Assembly: GCF_014066305.1 (NCBI RefSeq)
Contig: NW_023501085.1
Coordinates: forward strand, 269,501-333,500
DNA from: Letharia columbiana
Taxonomy: Eukaryota > Ascomycota > Lecanoromycetes > Lecanorales > Parmeliaceae
Direction of reading: 5' to 3'
Length of the DNA stretch: 64,000 nucleotides
Shown here: in pieces, positions 45,856 to 57,331 of the stretch
Layout: every line of letters begins with the position of its first letter
How positions within the stretch are numbered: position 1 is the first letter of the stretch
Notes under the pieces: model-generated
What the model was told of the DNA's origin: nothing
Seen by the model: only the letters and a program-made list of their open reading frames with translations
Database searches by the model: none
Translations under genes and position numbers: made by a program

Positions 45856-47078
45856 AAGTCGGACTTTCGGGGTACACCCATCAATCCGTTGACCCCTGAT
45901 TGAACCCCATCAAATAGAATGTTAGGCATCGGACTCAGCGTAGAACGAGCTCCCTCTGTAATACATTGCGATAGCTTGAAAATATATATGCTAGGCTAAC
46001 CCCCCCCCTGTGATGACGGCCAACCGGGTTGACGGCTTGTAACCCCGAACCGCCGCCACGGAAAGCCAGGTTGGGCACCGTAGCCGAAAACACGGGTCTG
46101 CTGCCTAGCAACCCACATGGAAGCACGAGCTCAGCTACGGATAGATATCAAGCCACAACCAGGTACAGTAATTTGCTGGCCTGGCCATTTCGGTTCAGTA
46201 CTCCAATATGTGCCAAGTGTGTTACACCACTCGTATCTCACCCTTCGAGAATGTTTTCGGACTATGCTGAAGAAGACTGGTGAAAAGAAGGACCCTCGAT
46301 GCATCTGGAAGGGTCTGTCTTGGAGAATGGTGCACGATTTTCCAGAAGGCTGTGTCTGGTAGTTAATCCTCGCTAGGACTATGAGCGTACAATCGTGCTT
46401 GAGGGTCATGAAGCTGTACGGCAACCTTTGAGTTAGAAAGGAATGCTATTGACCGTTAATTTATATGGACCCACCGCATAATTACCCCGTTATGAGAAGT
46501 CGCACCTCCATTAGCCATACCACATAATCTTTTAATATAATTAGGCCGGCTTTCGAGATCGCTGAACAAGTATATCTACTTTTATTATGATCAGATAACT
46601 CGTTATTATCGCATAAGCTCATCCGAATACGCGTTCTCGCCGCGTTATAGACCCACCTCCAGCCATCACCCTCCGATAATTAAATTCCAACGATAGCGCA
46701 CGTTTCCTATTAAAAGGTCATATAACGGGTAGTGTAATGATTGGATCAGTTGACCGTATCACTATCTAATGAAAATCAGCTAGCTATCCTTATACACATC
46801 TATCACTTAGAGTATATTGAGTTAAGAGGCATAAAACATATCTTAATGGTTTACGCGCTTAACGTGTTTAAAATAGACTTAAGCGCATAAGAAGACTGGG
46901 GCGCTTGGACGCGATTTTTCTAACGATTCGAACTATATATACTAACCTCTTATCCTTTAAACATCCTTCCTCCTACGAATACGAGTTTTAAAATTTAACG
47001 GACCGTTTGCGAAAAAGTCTATATTTGATTCTCACGCCTAGATATTCAGCTATTTCAGCATTTGGGCTCCGCGCCTGA

Positions 47079-47245
47079 GAGGTCTCACTATACCACCTTT
47101 TAGACTATCGCAGCCATGGAGGTCTTAACTATACCACCTATTTAGGCTATCGCATTATGAGGTCTCACTATACCCTTTTGCTATCGCGGCTCACATCCCC
47201 TTTGTCGCCCGGGGTCTCAACCATTCCACCTTTTGGTACGCGCCG
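47079..47245. repeat. 40-bp tandem repeat with decaying copies
   Basis: Units at 47079-47118 and 47119-47158 are both 40 bp (GAGGTCT.(A/C)ACTATACCACC... CTATCGCA); shorter, diverged copies follow from 47159 and from about 47211 (GGGGTCTCAACCATTCCACC). Confidence 0.85.
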
Positions 47246-48068
47246 GGGTCTCGGTTTTCAGCTAATGGGCTGCAGCCATGGTCTTCCTTCTTTTGTTTTT
47301 TTTTTTTCATTAATTTCCTTTCCATTCCCTTTATTTTCTTATTTTTTTTCTATAAATGTACCCCCTCCTATATCACCGTTTTCATCTTCTTAATAATCCC
47401 GTGGCTGCGGCTGCCTTTTTTGTCTGCTGCCGCGTGCTGGTTGCTATGCTTTCGCCCCCCTTTGCTGCCGTGCTTCCCGTGGCTTGCCCTTTTTTCTTCC
47501 CTTTTTTTTCTATTATTTCTTTTATCATATGTAAAATGTCTTCGCTGTCTGGTTTGCCTCTAGACATGACGTCAAGTCAGTCTGAGTCAGAATGGTGACC
47601 AAGGTGGTTTGAAAGGAATCTTTTGCTTACCCTGACCGTAAGCTCATTACTATTACTGTTGCTGTTCCTGCTATCAGTAAAGAGAAAAATAGGCCGGACG
47701 AATGGTTCGGACATTCGGTCCATTGCTCTGGTCCGGATTAATAGTCTAGAAATGGGGGCAAACCATCGAGAACCTTGAGTTCGTATGATAGTCCGTACTT
47801 TGAGCATGTGTTTAATGGTAAGCGGTCCACAACAATCACGTTTCGTGACTAAAGGACAGAGGACAGTCTGTTGTGCCTAACTACTCTCTACAAGTCTACA
47901 AGACCATCTCCACTAAGCATTAGCGTCCACGCCCTATAACAATCCACGACCTCACTGCTCTCATCTAGACCAACCTCACGATCACTTCTTACCACCAAGC
48001 ACGACCCCCCGATCTCCGGGTTCAAGAAACGAAGACCAATTATGCACATCCCTCGCCCCAGCCGCCAG
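47246..48068. other. Intergenic, pyrimidine-rich
   Basis: T- and C-rich stretch (47,280-47,540) with short chance frames; no gene is supported. Confidence 0.4.
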
Positions 48069-48545
48069 CTAGCCTTTGCTGTCGCCTTTGACGTTCAGGT
48101 CGGCGCCCCGGTCAATGAGGAGGCTGACAGCTGCAGCCGCATCATTGGTGGCTCCTAGGTGGAGTGGTGTGGATCCAGCTGCTTGGGGCGGGTTCAAACA
48201 TCTTTCCTTCCAAAACCGCTGCAGTAGAGGTAATCCAGAGATCCCTCTCGAAAGAAAGCGTTTAACCTCTAGTTTATCGCAAGAGCTTGGCCGGACTGAC
48301 ATGCTCTAGCGATAAGTGTCTGATTTCGCCTGTTGGTTTTGGTTAATGATGAAAGTACCCTCCGTGTCGACAACGGTGCTCAAGTATTTCAAGAGCATTC
48401 TCTGGCCCTCGAGACTTGAATCCAGGCCAAAACAGCAGAGCATGAGTTCGCCTAGCGCGTGTTTCTTTAACCAGTCTTGACTTTCCCTGCACACTTGCAA
48501 CTCCCCGTACGAGATGTCACTGGGCCACTGAGCAGGTCGACTCAT
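48069..48545 (-). pseudogene. Ankyrin-repeat gene fragment
   Basis: The frame 48302-48069 contains one clear ankyrin unit, GSTPLHLGATNDAAAA then VSLLIDRGADLNVKG, which stops at a TAG where the next repeat should begin. Just upstream, 48545-48306 (PSDISYGELQVCRESQDWLKKHALGELMLC) is open in another frame and could be an earlier segment of the same gene. Ankyrin chains normally have many units, so this is a scrap of a larger protein, perhaps of the NACHT/ankyrin class common in such genomes; that class is inferred, not seen. Confidence 0.5.
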
Positions 48546-49846
48546 TTCGTCCCAAAACCGAGTTAATGTTGTGTGAATATCTCGTGTCTCGGCATTGTCT
48601 GCGTGGTACTCAGGGTCATCCCCTCTCTGTTAAGTATCTGGAACGAAAACCTCCAATGAGCGATCACCACCTGAGCCCTGGAGGACATTCTCATCAATGT
48701 TTTTGCTGTTGCATTTCATATCAAATTTGACTTCTTAGCGTGCTTCCTCAACTATTTGAGTTTGTTGAAGATTGACAATTTTAGGATCGTAATTTGTGTC
48801 TGGTAGTATGAACTACGAGCGCTGTCTTTCAGTGCCTTAAGGTGCTTTGAGTCACATATACTGCTCGCCTTACCTCCATGAGAGAGCCTCGTAAAGGCGA
48901 GATCTCTTAATGTTCCGCGTCAATCCTCTCCGGAAGTTGATAGTCCGCACTAGCACTTTGGCGGATGAGTCGTTTCCTCCGCTTGGCTAAGTGGACAGTT
49001 GAAGGGTGCTTACTGAAAAGCTATCCCTGTCATCTGAGGGGCAGTTTGGTTAGCATATATTTGGCTGATCCTCGCTGTTCTGGAAAATGTTGTAAGAATA
49101 GTATGAAGCATGTAAGAGCCACGGATCCCTAGGTAGTATTATCTATGTGATAGATGGCTCCGAGGCATTGGTTGAGCACGGCATTATGGATCTACAATGG
49201 TCTGTTGGGTAGCAACATCATCAGCCTCTGTGCCAGGGTAAAATATTTGAACTACATCTCGACCACTAAACTAGACTCTCGTCAACAGGAGCGAGATATC
49301 AAAATCCATTCATGGGCGATAGCTTCCTCGGGCAGCCCCTCAGGGTAATTTTTGGATCGGCCTCGCTGATGAGAAAACTGCGAGCCTTTTCGATATCTTC
49401 GTAGATGCAGCAGTCTGTGTGAGTCACGTCTTTGAAGATGAGAAAAACAAAGAGTTGGGTCGTGTCACACTCAACAATAGGCAAAGCTTCTATTAAAAAG
49501 TGTCCTTCGACAGCACCACAGTGGCAAAATGTAGAAGTGCTGTGAAGGCGAGAATGGTTTTCTAGCATTTGTGTTGTCCATGGAATTAGCGTAGCGAAGG
49601 AGATTCTTGTGCAATGCGGTGAACATACTCTTAACTGGAAAGTGTGGCATTTTCTCGAGTTTTTAGTGAGGGCAGACTCCATGAGTTCCGATACTGCTTT
49701 AGGGCCGACTTCGTGGCCTTGACCCAGCTATTCTAGCCTATCTTTGGGGACAGCGACGGAGGTTTCCGTAGCGTAGGAAGCTCCGAGACCGTATTATGGT
49801 ACCTCTTTGACTTGTCTGATAGAAGGTGGCGGTCGAAATGATGACA
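48546..49846. other. Intergenic with a possible coding scrap
   Basis: The minus-strand frame 49299-49682 (127 codons) has moderate protein texture but no recognisable domain and no clean splice link to the ankyrin scrap. Otherwise nothing is seen. Confidence 0.3.
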
Positions 49847-50134
49847 GTGCTTAATTGAATTCTCGCCACAGCTTGACTGGGGGCTAGTGAGGGAGAGGCA
49901 CAGCACACACTTATGGCAGGATAGCCGAGATTGCCATGTTGGAAGAGCCTTTGCTCCTCATTCTTGTTCCTCTCGTCGCAAAGAAGAGGGTTTTTGACTT
50001 TTTTCTCTTTCCTGACATCAGACGAAAGCATTTTCATTTCGAAAACACATTATTCTTCTACTTACACCATTGCTATTCAGCCACTACCAGATAGGCCCCC
50101 AAGCGTTCCTCGCAGAGGCCTCACGGCAAGTAGG
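49847..50134 (+). repeat. Retroelement leader copy 1 (degraded)
   Basis: About 288 bp that repeat at 50535-50817 with few changes (GTGCTTAATTGAATTCTCGC through CCACTACCA). The homology runs past the gag start, but here ATGGCC reads ATAGGCC and small indels break the frame. It is a dead copy of the same 5' region. Confidence 0.8.
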
Positions 50135-50143
50135 CCGTGAGGC
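50118..50143. repeat. Perfect 10-bp hairpin
   Basis: GCCTCACGGC (50118-50127) and GCCGTGAGGC (50134-50143) with a 6-nt loop, formed at the end of leader copy 1. Confidence 0.85.
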
Positions 50144-50365
50144 GTCGCCTGATATGAGGCAGGCCTGATACCGTTCGTTTCAAATAGGGGTTCTGGCAGT
50201 CAAGCGCAGACACCTCCAGCTGAGGCCAACAGCCTAACAAGTTCATAACGCTGCGCCGGAGATTACCCAATGATTGAATAATGTTGACGGTCTACTGAAA
50301 GAGCATAGCGGAGATTGAGGATATGCTTAGTATATACCCATATCCCCAAATAAAAAAAATATTTT

Positions 50366-50387
50366 GGGGGGTGGGGGGGGGGGGGGG
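50366..50387. repeat. G homopolymer run (22 nt, one T)
   Basis: An almost pure G run following an A/T run, in the spacer between the two leader copies. Its length is liable to sequencing error. Confidence 0.9.
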
Positions 50388-50534
50388 AACGACGTAGCCG
50401 TTAGTAATATTGTCCGGCCTCAAATGGATGCCCAATTAGTGACAGCGTATTGCCAGAGTTCAGCCGTGGTCGAAACGAGCATTTGCCGGAGCTTGCACCC
50501 TGCCACTTTTTTTCACCCCTATCCGATGTAACCC

Positions 50535-50817
50535 GTGCTTAATTGAATTCTCGCCACAGCTTGACTGGGGGCTAGTGAGGGAGAGGCACAGCACACACTT
50601 ATGGCAGGATAGCCGAGATTGCCATGTTGGAAGAGCCTTTGCTCCTCATTCTTGTTCCTCTCGTCGCAAGAAGAGGGTTTTTTGGACTTTTCTCTTTCCT
50701 GACATCAGACGAAAGCAATTTTTCATTTGGAAAACACATTATTCTTCTACTTACACCATTGCTATTCAGCCACTACCAATGGCCCCCAAGCGTCCTCGCA
50801 AGCCTACCGCAAAGGCC
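50535..50817 (+). repeat. Retroelement leader copy 2
   Basis: Second copy of the 49847-50134 sequence, 688 bp downstream in direct orientation. It leads into an intact ATG at 50779. Because the repeat continues into coding sequence, the two are tandem copies of a 5' region rather than an LTR pair. Confidence 0.8.
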
Positions 50818-50958
50818 ATAGCTGCACGTCAGGCTGCCGCCACCAGACCACCACCTCCACAAGAACCGCCCACTGAACCCATGGGAGGGCCCTCTGATGG
50901 ACCCTTACCCCCCCTATTCTCGCTATGCCTCCTATTCACCAGCCAGATCCTCCAGTAG
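50779..50958 (+). pseudogene. N-terminal fragment of a Gag-like protein
   Basis: From ATGGCCCCCAAGCGT the frame gives a basic, Pro/Ala-rich start (MAPKRPRKPTAKAIAARQ, then PPPPQEPPTEP) typical of fungal Ty3/gypsy Gag N-termini. After about 40 residues the frame is lost. Further Gag-like sequence continues in another frame inside the palindrome (MLQDRDELARIQSEVN, a coiled-coil-like stretch). No pol, LTR ends or target duplication are found. Confidence 0.5.
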
Positions 50959-51770
50959 GACCACCCACCCCGTCAGACCCGGTCCTTAATCCCTACACCG
51001 TTCAGTTGTAATTCGCCCGTCAGGAACTCGAACGGGAACAGGCCGACGAAAACAACATGCTTCAGGACCGTGACGAACTCGCCCGCATACAGAGCGAGGT
51101 CAATAATGAGATCCGTACCCGTCGCCAGTCGGCTGCCTCCCCTATATACCAGCCCGTACCCCAAGCCCTATGCCATCGGCCCATCAGCCGTTCCTATTCG
51201 CTCCACCTCCCCAGCCCACCTATACCTCTCCAGGCCCCACAACCAACTTTGGCCCTGCCGCAGCAGAGAACGCCAACACCGTCATACGTATCACCGGCCC
51301 ATGGTAGATTTGTTTGATGTATTTCAGGTCCACCGCTTTGAAACGAAGAAGAAGGGGAGCTATCATGGGGTTATTACCTTGGTATAAGAAGGAGCGACGC
51401 GGCACTGCTTCCGTCTCAGACGGTGTTGGCGTTCTCTGCTGCGGCAGGGCCAAAGTTGGTTGTGGGGCCTGGAGAGGTATAGGTGACGGCTGGGGAGGTG
51501 GAGCGAATAGGAACGGCTGATGGGCCGGTAATATGGGGGCTTGGGGTACGGGCTGGTGTATGGTAGGGGCAGCCGACTGGCGACGGATACGGATCTTATT
51601 GACCTCGCTCTGTATGCGGGCGAGTTCGTCACGGTCCTGAAGCATGTTGTTTTCGTCGGCCTGTTCTCGTTCGAGTTCCTGACGGGCGAATTACAACTGA
51701 ACGGTGTAGGGATTAAGGACCGGGTCTGACGGGGTGGGTGGTCCTACTGGAGGACCTGGCTGGTGAATAG
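50932..51770. repeat. Long palindrome: 352-bp arms, 135-bp spacer
   Basis: The left arm 50932-51283 and right arm 51419-51770 are inverted copies differing by a few substitutions and small indels. Both encode the same peptide on opposite strands (LQDRDELARIQSEVN, then RRQSAA). The arms derive from the Gag-like fragment, so one retroelement piece was duplicated in inverted orientation. The spacer 51284-51418 is unique. The right arm ends about 315 bp upstream of ORC5. Confidence 0.92.
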
Positions 51771-52084
51771 ATATATGTTTGCCGCTAAGCATGTTAAGGT
51801 CGTAATCCCAATCGAGAGATTTTGAACCCTGTCAATTTTGAGCGTCGTGATTACTATTTTGTCCCATTTGAGCAAGGAGAATTTTGAGACCCGTTAAAGT
51901 AGTTTTGGACATCGTGATCACCTCGCATTGTCGAGAGACACTAGGCCCGATCGTGGAGGATTTCAAGAATCACAGACTTCCAGGGTCCGCCCTTGATCAC
52001 GCTAGTGACCCTCCCGCTGCTGAGAGGGCGGACATTAAAGTACCCCTACTTTTACGAAGCTGATTCATGCAAGGCACGACTATC
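51771..52084 (+). promoter_or_regulatory. ORC5 upstream region
   Basis: 314 bp between the palindrome and the ORC5 start codon must hold the ORC5 promoter and 5' UTR, unless these extend into the palindrome. No named motif is claimed. Confidence 0.5.
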
Positions 52085-53609
52085 ATGGCTTCAATGCTCC
52101 CAGAGGACCTATCATTGACCCTGCTGGACCAAGCTCCATGCAGAGCGCTCCAAATCCGCCAAATCCTTGCCCTCCTATCCGTTCGTCTCCCCATCCGTCT
52201 CTTTAACGCCCCGCTAACCTCCCTCAGCCCAACTTGCCCAGTCCCTCCACTATCCTCCTCCACGGCGTCGAAGCGACAGGGAAGAGCCTAACCATCAAGG
52301 CCGTTTTGGAGGCCATTGATACCCCCTCCGCCATCGTCCGATCGCAAGAATGCATCACAACCCGACATCTACTCGAACGGACAATTGCCGTGGTAAAAGA
52401 GGCATTGGCCGCGCATGGACACCTCGAGGAAGCCAATGGCCTTGGTGGAAGATGTGAGAACATCAGCGCTTTCAGGGTAGAGCTCCAGCATCTACTAGAA
52501 GGAAAAGAGAAATTCATACTCGTCTTCAACGGCATCGACCGTCAGCGCGAGGCAGCGCCAACCTTGCTCCCAGCTATTGCACGGCTCGGAGAAATAGTAT
52601 GACCACACTGACGCACACACTCACCTCTTCCCTGCTCACAACCCCTAGTTACCCAACCTGACCACCATCCTGATCACCACAACCTCACACCCGCACCTCC
52701 TCCACCACGCCTGCATTCCACACATCCACTTCCCACCGTACACACGCGCTGAAACGCTGTCCATACTCTCCCGCACCCCGCTCTTGCTCTATGCCAGCTC
52801 AGCCTCGTCTCAGTCGCTTAATACTACAACAGCCGCAAACGACGACGACACGGAATGGCTCTGGACGCGTTTCATAGCCGCGGTTTGGGACTCCCTCGGA
52901 CAAACCGCTGCAAGATCTATTCCAGACTTCCGCGACGTATGCGCGCGACTTTGGCCGCCGTTCATACAGCCAATTGTAGACGGCCACTACGGAGCGCGAG
53001 AATTCTCGAAACTACTAGTGAAGAATAGGAGTTTGTTCCAGAGCGAAGATGCTCTCATCGATACCATAGTGCCCACTAATCCTTCCTCAACCATCAGCAA
53101 GCCAAAGAAACGTTTGTCGACGCCTTGTACCCCACGATTGCACTACTGACTTCACAACAGAGTTCTCATACACCCTCCCCTACTACCCAACCCACCTCCT
53201 GATCTCCGCCTACCTCGCCTCACACAACCCCCCAAAACACGACATTACCCTCTTCTCCAAAACATCCCTCTCCAAACGGCGCAAGCGCGGCGGCGGCACA
53301 GCACTCACATCTAACCGAGCTTCGAAACACCGGAAAGTTTCTCGAAGACTATTAGGACCACAGCCATTTCCTCTGGAAAGGTTGTGCGCTATATTCCACG
53401 CTATACTGCCCCATACGTATACGGGTGGAGGGGCGGACATGATGTGCCAAGTCGCTACACTTGTGGGGCTGCGATTGATTGTGAAAGCGGGTATGGGAGG
53501 GGATGTTCTGGAGGGAGGGGGAAAATGGAGGGTTAACGTGGGGTGGGAATTCGTGAGGGGAGTGGCGAGGGGTGTAAACTTCGATGTGGAGAGTTACCTT
53601 ACCGAGTAG
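52085..53609 (+). CDS. ORC5: Origin recognition complex subunit 5
   Basis: Exons 52085-52180, 52228-52596, 52649-53111 and 53161-53609 join in frame to 458 residues; introns are 47, 52 and 49 bp with CTAAC or CTGAC branch sites. The start MASMLPEDLSL fits the family (an ATG at 52067 would add six residues). ORC5 is a subunit of the nuclear six-protein complex that binds origins and loads MCM helicase. Residues 18-40 (CRALQIRQILALLSPNLPSPSTI) and Walker A GVEATGKS (45-52) are diagnostic, followed by the sensor region around LPNLTTILITT. The C-terminal winged-helix part contains KHRKVSRRLLGPQPFPLERL...AIFHAI and ends GKWRVNVGWEFVRGVARGVNFDVESYL. The Walker B region reads FILVFNGID, with Asn133 where an Asp is usual from my memory of the family. 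Length is normal. This is a conserved housekeeping gene. Confidence 0.92.
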
Positions 53610-54039
53610 GTACGAGAACTTAAGCTCGGTCGATGAGGGCATACTGTCTCACCTGTGCTGATCATGATTGGTTGAGTATCACACACAGCAGCATTTGCGT
53701 AGATGCTGTTCAAAGTCGAGAAGCATGGAGAGCAAAGGGTTCTGCAACTTCCAGATTCATCTCATCATCTCACCATCGCCTGCCTGCCTCCCAGTGCTGG
53801 CTTCCCGCTGCGGTCCCCCCGCCAACCAGGGGTTCCAACGTTCCGAATCTCGAGACTGCAAACCAAAAGCCTTGACGACTGCAGCCCAATGGAAGATCTC
53901 GACACCTTGCCCGCTACCCAAAATGTCGTTAAGATATCCTACTCTACGAGAACGCCACCACGGCAGAAAAAAGGGCACCGACACTAACCTCGTGACAAAG
54001 TTCAAGAGGAGGTCCAATAAGGAAGTCAGCATAGCGCTC
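53610..54039. other. Intergenic 3' of ORC5
   Basis: ORC5 3' UTR and spacer; short frames on both strands have no support. Confidence 0.4.
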
Positions 54040-54447
54040 CTATACAATGGCCTGAGTGAAGAATAGGCTTGCCGGATGGGCCAACACATCCCTTAACCTG
54101 TGCTGTGGGTGTGTGTGCCAAATGTCATTCACGGTCTCTAGCTACCAGAAGCGCAAAGGCGGCGGTCGCGATACCGACGCGAGGGGCTGAGATCGGTCGG
54201 TTGCCGAAGCACGAAATGAAATGGACGGTGGATGGGCAGGGGGATGGATGGATGGATGGAAGAAGGGACAGGCTAGACGTGCAAATCTTACCGAGGTGAG
54301 ACAGGTCTGCGGCACGGAAGCGTGAGAGAGTCCGGCCAAGAGGCGGAGAAAGAGATATTGCGGTAGGTCAAGGGTGGCGAAGGTGGTGTCTTCCAAGGCT
54401 CCATAACGGTTGTTCGCCTCCATTTTCTGGACCGTGGATCCAGACAT
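54040..54447 (-). CDS. Possible small two-exon gene, 85 residues
   Basis: Exon 1 54447-54292 (MSGSTVQKMEANNRYGALED, then TTFATLDLPQYLFLRLLAGL) ends at a strong donor GGTAAGAT. An acceptor TGGTAG at 54142 leads in frame to exon 2 54141-54040 (LETVNDIWHTHPQHRLRDVL... ending QAIV). The product would be mainly helical with no signal peptide. The intron (150 bp) is longer than others here and contains GGAT repeats. I recognise no family, and the call rests on splice-site quality and protein texture alone. It may be a chance frame in the ORC5-GLT1 spacer. Confidence 0.3.
54241..54260. repeat. (GGAT)n short repeat
   Basis: About four to five GGAT units within the candidate small-gene intron. Confidence 0.85.
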
Positions 54448-56798
54448 GTTCGACGGACCATTAATCCGACCAGTCCGAGGAATTTGTAAACGGTTGTAGA
54501 GCGGTTCGAGGGACGGAGGCGGCCAAACATCTGACCATGACGGGCGTCCAATGGGGCTGGTCGAAAAGGAACGCGAATCAGTCGTTCGGAATAGCTTCGA
54601 ATTGGACCAGTGCGCGCCTGTGGACCACTAGGAGCCTTGAATGTCTTCCCGTCGGAATGATTCCCCGGTAAGAATGAGAGAGCGGACTGATTCGATTTCT
54701 CACTGCGAGGGGAAAAATAAAAAGAGAAAACGTCCTGGCGAGGAAGAGTCTGCGGATATTGCTCCATAGACAGTCTACCGGGAACTTTTCAACGGTGAGC
54801 TCTAAACGGCGCCAACAGCTCCGGCATTGACCACATGATCCAGCGTGCCAGTCCGTCAGGCACTCGAGATCGCCGAGTCTGCTAAAAAAATTTAAAAAAT
54901 GTATCTTTGCAGCCTTCCCTCAAGACTAGGGAGAACATGGATCTTCAAGTAGATAAGAACAAGCCACGAAGTTCTGCACAAGGTCTAACTCTGTTCCGCT
55001 CTCGTTGTCCTAGTCATAGCCGTGTCTGAGGTCTTCGTCCTGGTGAAGTATAGCGGGACCATTGCAGGTCTCATTGGGTCATAAATCGCAAATTCTATCT
55101 ACCATGAAACAGCGTCTAAGCGTATCAATCTCACTGCCACAAGTAGCGAACCATGAACAGCCCATCGTCTGCATCCGTGTTCCTATCCACAAGCTTCAAT
55201 TCGTTTGCTATATATTCCAATCATAAAAACTCTCGAGGCTTATGACTCTGCGGTGTGGAAATGGCATGCCATATCAGCCCGGCCCGATCATCATTCCTTG
55301 TCGGTGCTTTCATGTGTACTTGACAACACGTTCGGTTCGACGCATGGGCAGCGCGGTACTTATTGTATCTGATGGACAGCATCGACCATGAACTATTGAT
55401 TCCCGGAAATACCTTCGTCTGTTGGGTGTTTACTCGTCCGACCACGATCGAAGCAGAACGACGAATCGATAGAAGTGGGAAATCGGACTGTCCAGTCTAG
55501 GATGCGGGGACGGTATCCCTTTCGACGGAATGGACGGGATGGCACCCACGTTGTTGATACTCTTTGAACTTCCTTTGCAGCAGTCGCATCCAAGCATTAT
55601 GAAATTTCCCCTCACCTTCTTAGGGACCCTACGCTCTTCTCATCATCTCCAGATCCAGCAGACATGACGCCACGCAGTTCCTCTAGATTCGCTTCGCCGT
55701 CCATATCAACCAGATGTTTGCGAAGCGTCTGCTCTCGCCGAGAATTTAGTGAGCAAGAGGAATGTCAGACGTAGAGTATTTTATTGGGTGACAACGCCCG
55801 TGGGCCGGATTACCTGTTCCGCGAGATCTGAGTGTGCCCCCTGGGACAACGTCGCGTCTCATTTTCTGTACGCTGACCGCGTGCAAATGCTACATTGCAC
55901 GTGTCCAACAACCTGCATTCAAACACATCATCCAGAGCCGCCAACAAGAGCACACCAGGACTGACTCCCTTGTGCCCTCCAACCATAACCCGAATCCCCG
56001 TTCCCCACCGCAATTCCCCCTACAGCCATACAAGTAGCCAAATTTTATCCTCAGAGCTTCAACATTGCCAGACACGGCTCCAACAACAAACAAACAGTCT
56101 CACCTCATGAGCTCGGACAAGATTATCCGTCCGTCACGGCCTGCCCCTTGCCAAACAAAAGAGGTGTTGAGTTGAAGCAAACACCACATCACATCCTCAA
56201 CACAGCAGCCGCACGCACACAGCCACTAATCGCCCAACCCCCAGATAACAAGGGTCACACTCACGCGTCCCCAAACCAGCCCAACCCCTCCACCCCGCCG
56301 CCTCCCGCCTCCCGCCATCCCCAAAAACACCGTCCAACCGCTCCCGAGAAAACCCCTCCCAGCGCCATCCATCCCGGTGTCAAAAAGCAGCATGGAGCAT
56401 CGACCTTTTCCGTATCCGAACCAGACTCCAGAACCCGGGCACGCGGGCCCCACCACCAGTCGAGTAGAGTAGACAGCGAGGTTCCCGTATGCCGGCTTCT
56501 CGGCCTGACGCTCGCCAGCCGGTGCGGATCGGAACCCCGCCCCGAAGCACACGACGGAAGGGCCGCGATGACGACCAGGGCCGGCCGACTGGCGTTGGGG
56601 ACGGCGTCGCGGCGCCGAAGCCTCGCCGATCCAGGATCCCTCTTTCGACCCTTCTCTCTCTCCAACCGAACCCAACGGCATACCGAACAGACCAACCATC
56701 GTTAAAAGCCAAGCAACGGGTTGGCCAGACGATGAATGCTCTTTGCGGCCTCCACCCCATCCGATCCCAAAAACAGACGACGTTAAGTTCGGAAGAAC

Positions 56799-56919
56799 CT
56801 ACCCCTACCCCTACACCAACCTACCCCCTACCCCTACCTACCCCTACCCCTACCCCTACCCCTACCCCTACCCCTACCCCTACCCCCTACCCCTACCCCT
56901 ACCTACCCCTACCCCACCC
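56799..56919. repeat. Interstitial (CCCCTA)n array
   Basis: About 120 bp of CCCCTA units with occasional CCCTA or CCCCCTA variants. Read from the other strand it is TAGGGG, one base off the usual fungal telomere unit TTAGGG. Housekeeping genes on both sides argue that this is not a chromosome end. Confidence 0.9.
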
Positions 56920-57211
56920 CACCACCTCCCTAACCCATCACCCTCACCCCCTCACCCCTACCCCCACCCCACCCATCACCCACTCCGTCACCCACTCGTA
57001 AGACGCACAACTTCTCGCCAAGAAACCCCCCACCCCCACCCCATCGCCCCACCCCACCCCCCACCCCCATCGCACCCCACCCCATCGCACCCCACCCCAC
57101 CCCGCGCAGACGGGCCATCGCGGACGGAGTGGAGTGTCGAGAAACGGCACAGGGCCAGCTGGGCACGACGACTCAGAGCACGACGGTGCCGGGTGGGGGC
57201 GGACGTGGGTC

Positions 57212-57254
57212 GGAGAGAGAGAGAGGGAGAGAGAGAGAGGGAGAGGGAGAGGGA
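57212..57254. repeat. GA/GGGA purine microsatellite
   Basis: Runs of GAGAGA and GAGGGA units. Confidence 0.95.
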
Positions 57255-57266
57255 GCGAATGGAGGG

Positions 57267-57331
57267 GGTTTGAGCGAAGAGGGCTGGGGTTTGAGCGAAG
57301 AGGGATGGGAAGGAGGTTTGAGCGAAGAGGG
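57267..57331. repeat. Three copies of a 17-bp unit
   Basis: GGTTTGAGCGAAGAGGG is perfect at 57267-57283, 57288-57304 and 57315-57331, with short spacers of 4 and 10 bp. Confidence 0.95.

Larger units (their letters stand above)
43663..47078. other. Long intergenic stretch with simple and inverted repeats
   Basis: No gene is supported. It contains a (GT)11 run (45561-45582), an inverted repeat (45778-45855), a weaker inverted pair AATTCTTACC / GGTAAGAATT (44344-44353 and 44411-44420), and a mildly AT-shifted part at about 46,490-47,060 that may be an old, lightly mutated repeat. Confidence 0.4.

Noticed and set aside
49847..50817. LTR pair of a retrotransposon
   Set aside because: The repeats lack TG...CA borders and a target duplication, and continue into gag coding sequence, so they are tandem 5' copies.
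54288..54767. 159-codon minus-strand frame
   Set aside because: Basic, patternless composition and overlap with a better spliced candidate; no recognisable motif.
56740..56800. Resemblance to a 5S rRNA inner segment (CCGATCCCA...GTTAAG)
   Set aside because: Only a few words match; the ends, stems and expected fungal 5S sequence are absent.
56799..56919. Chromosome end
   Set aside because: The unit is CCCCTA rather than the common CCCTAA, and ORC5 and GLT1 lie on both sides.
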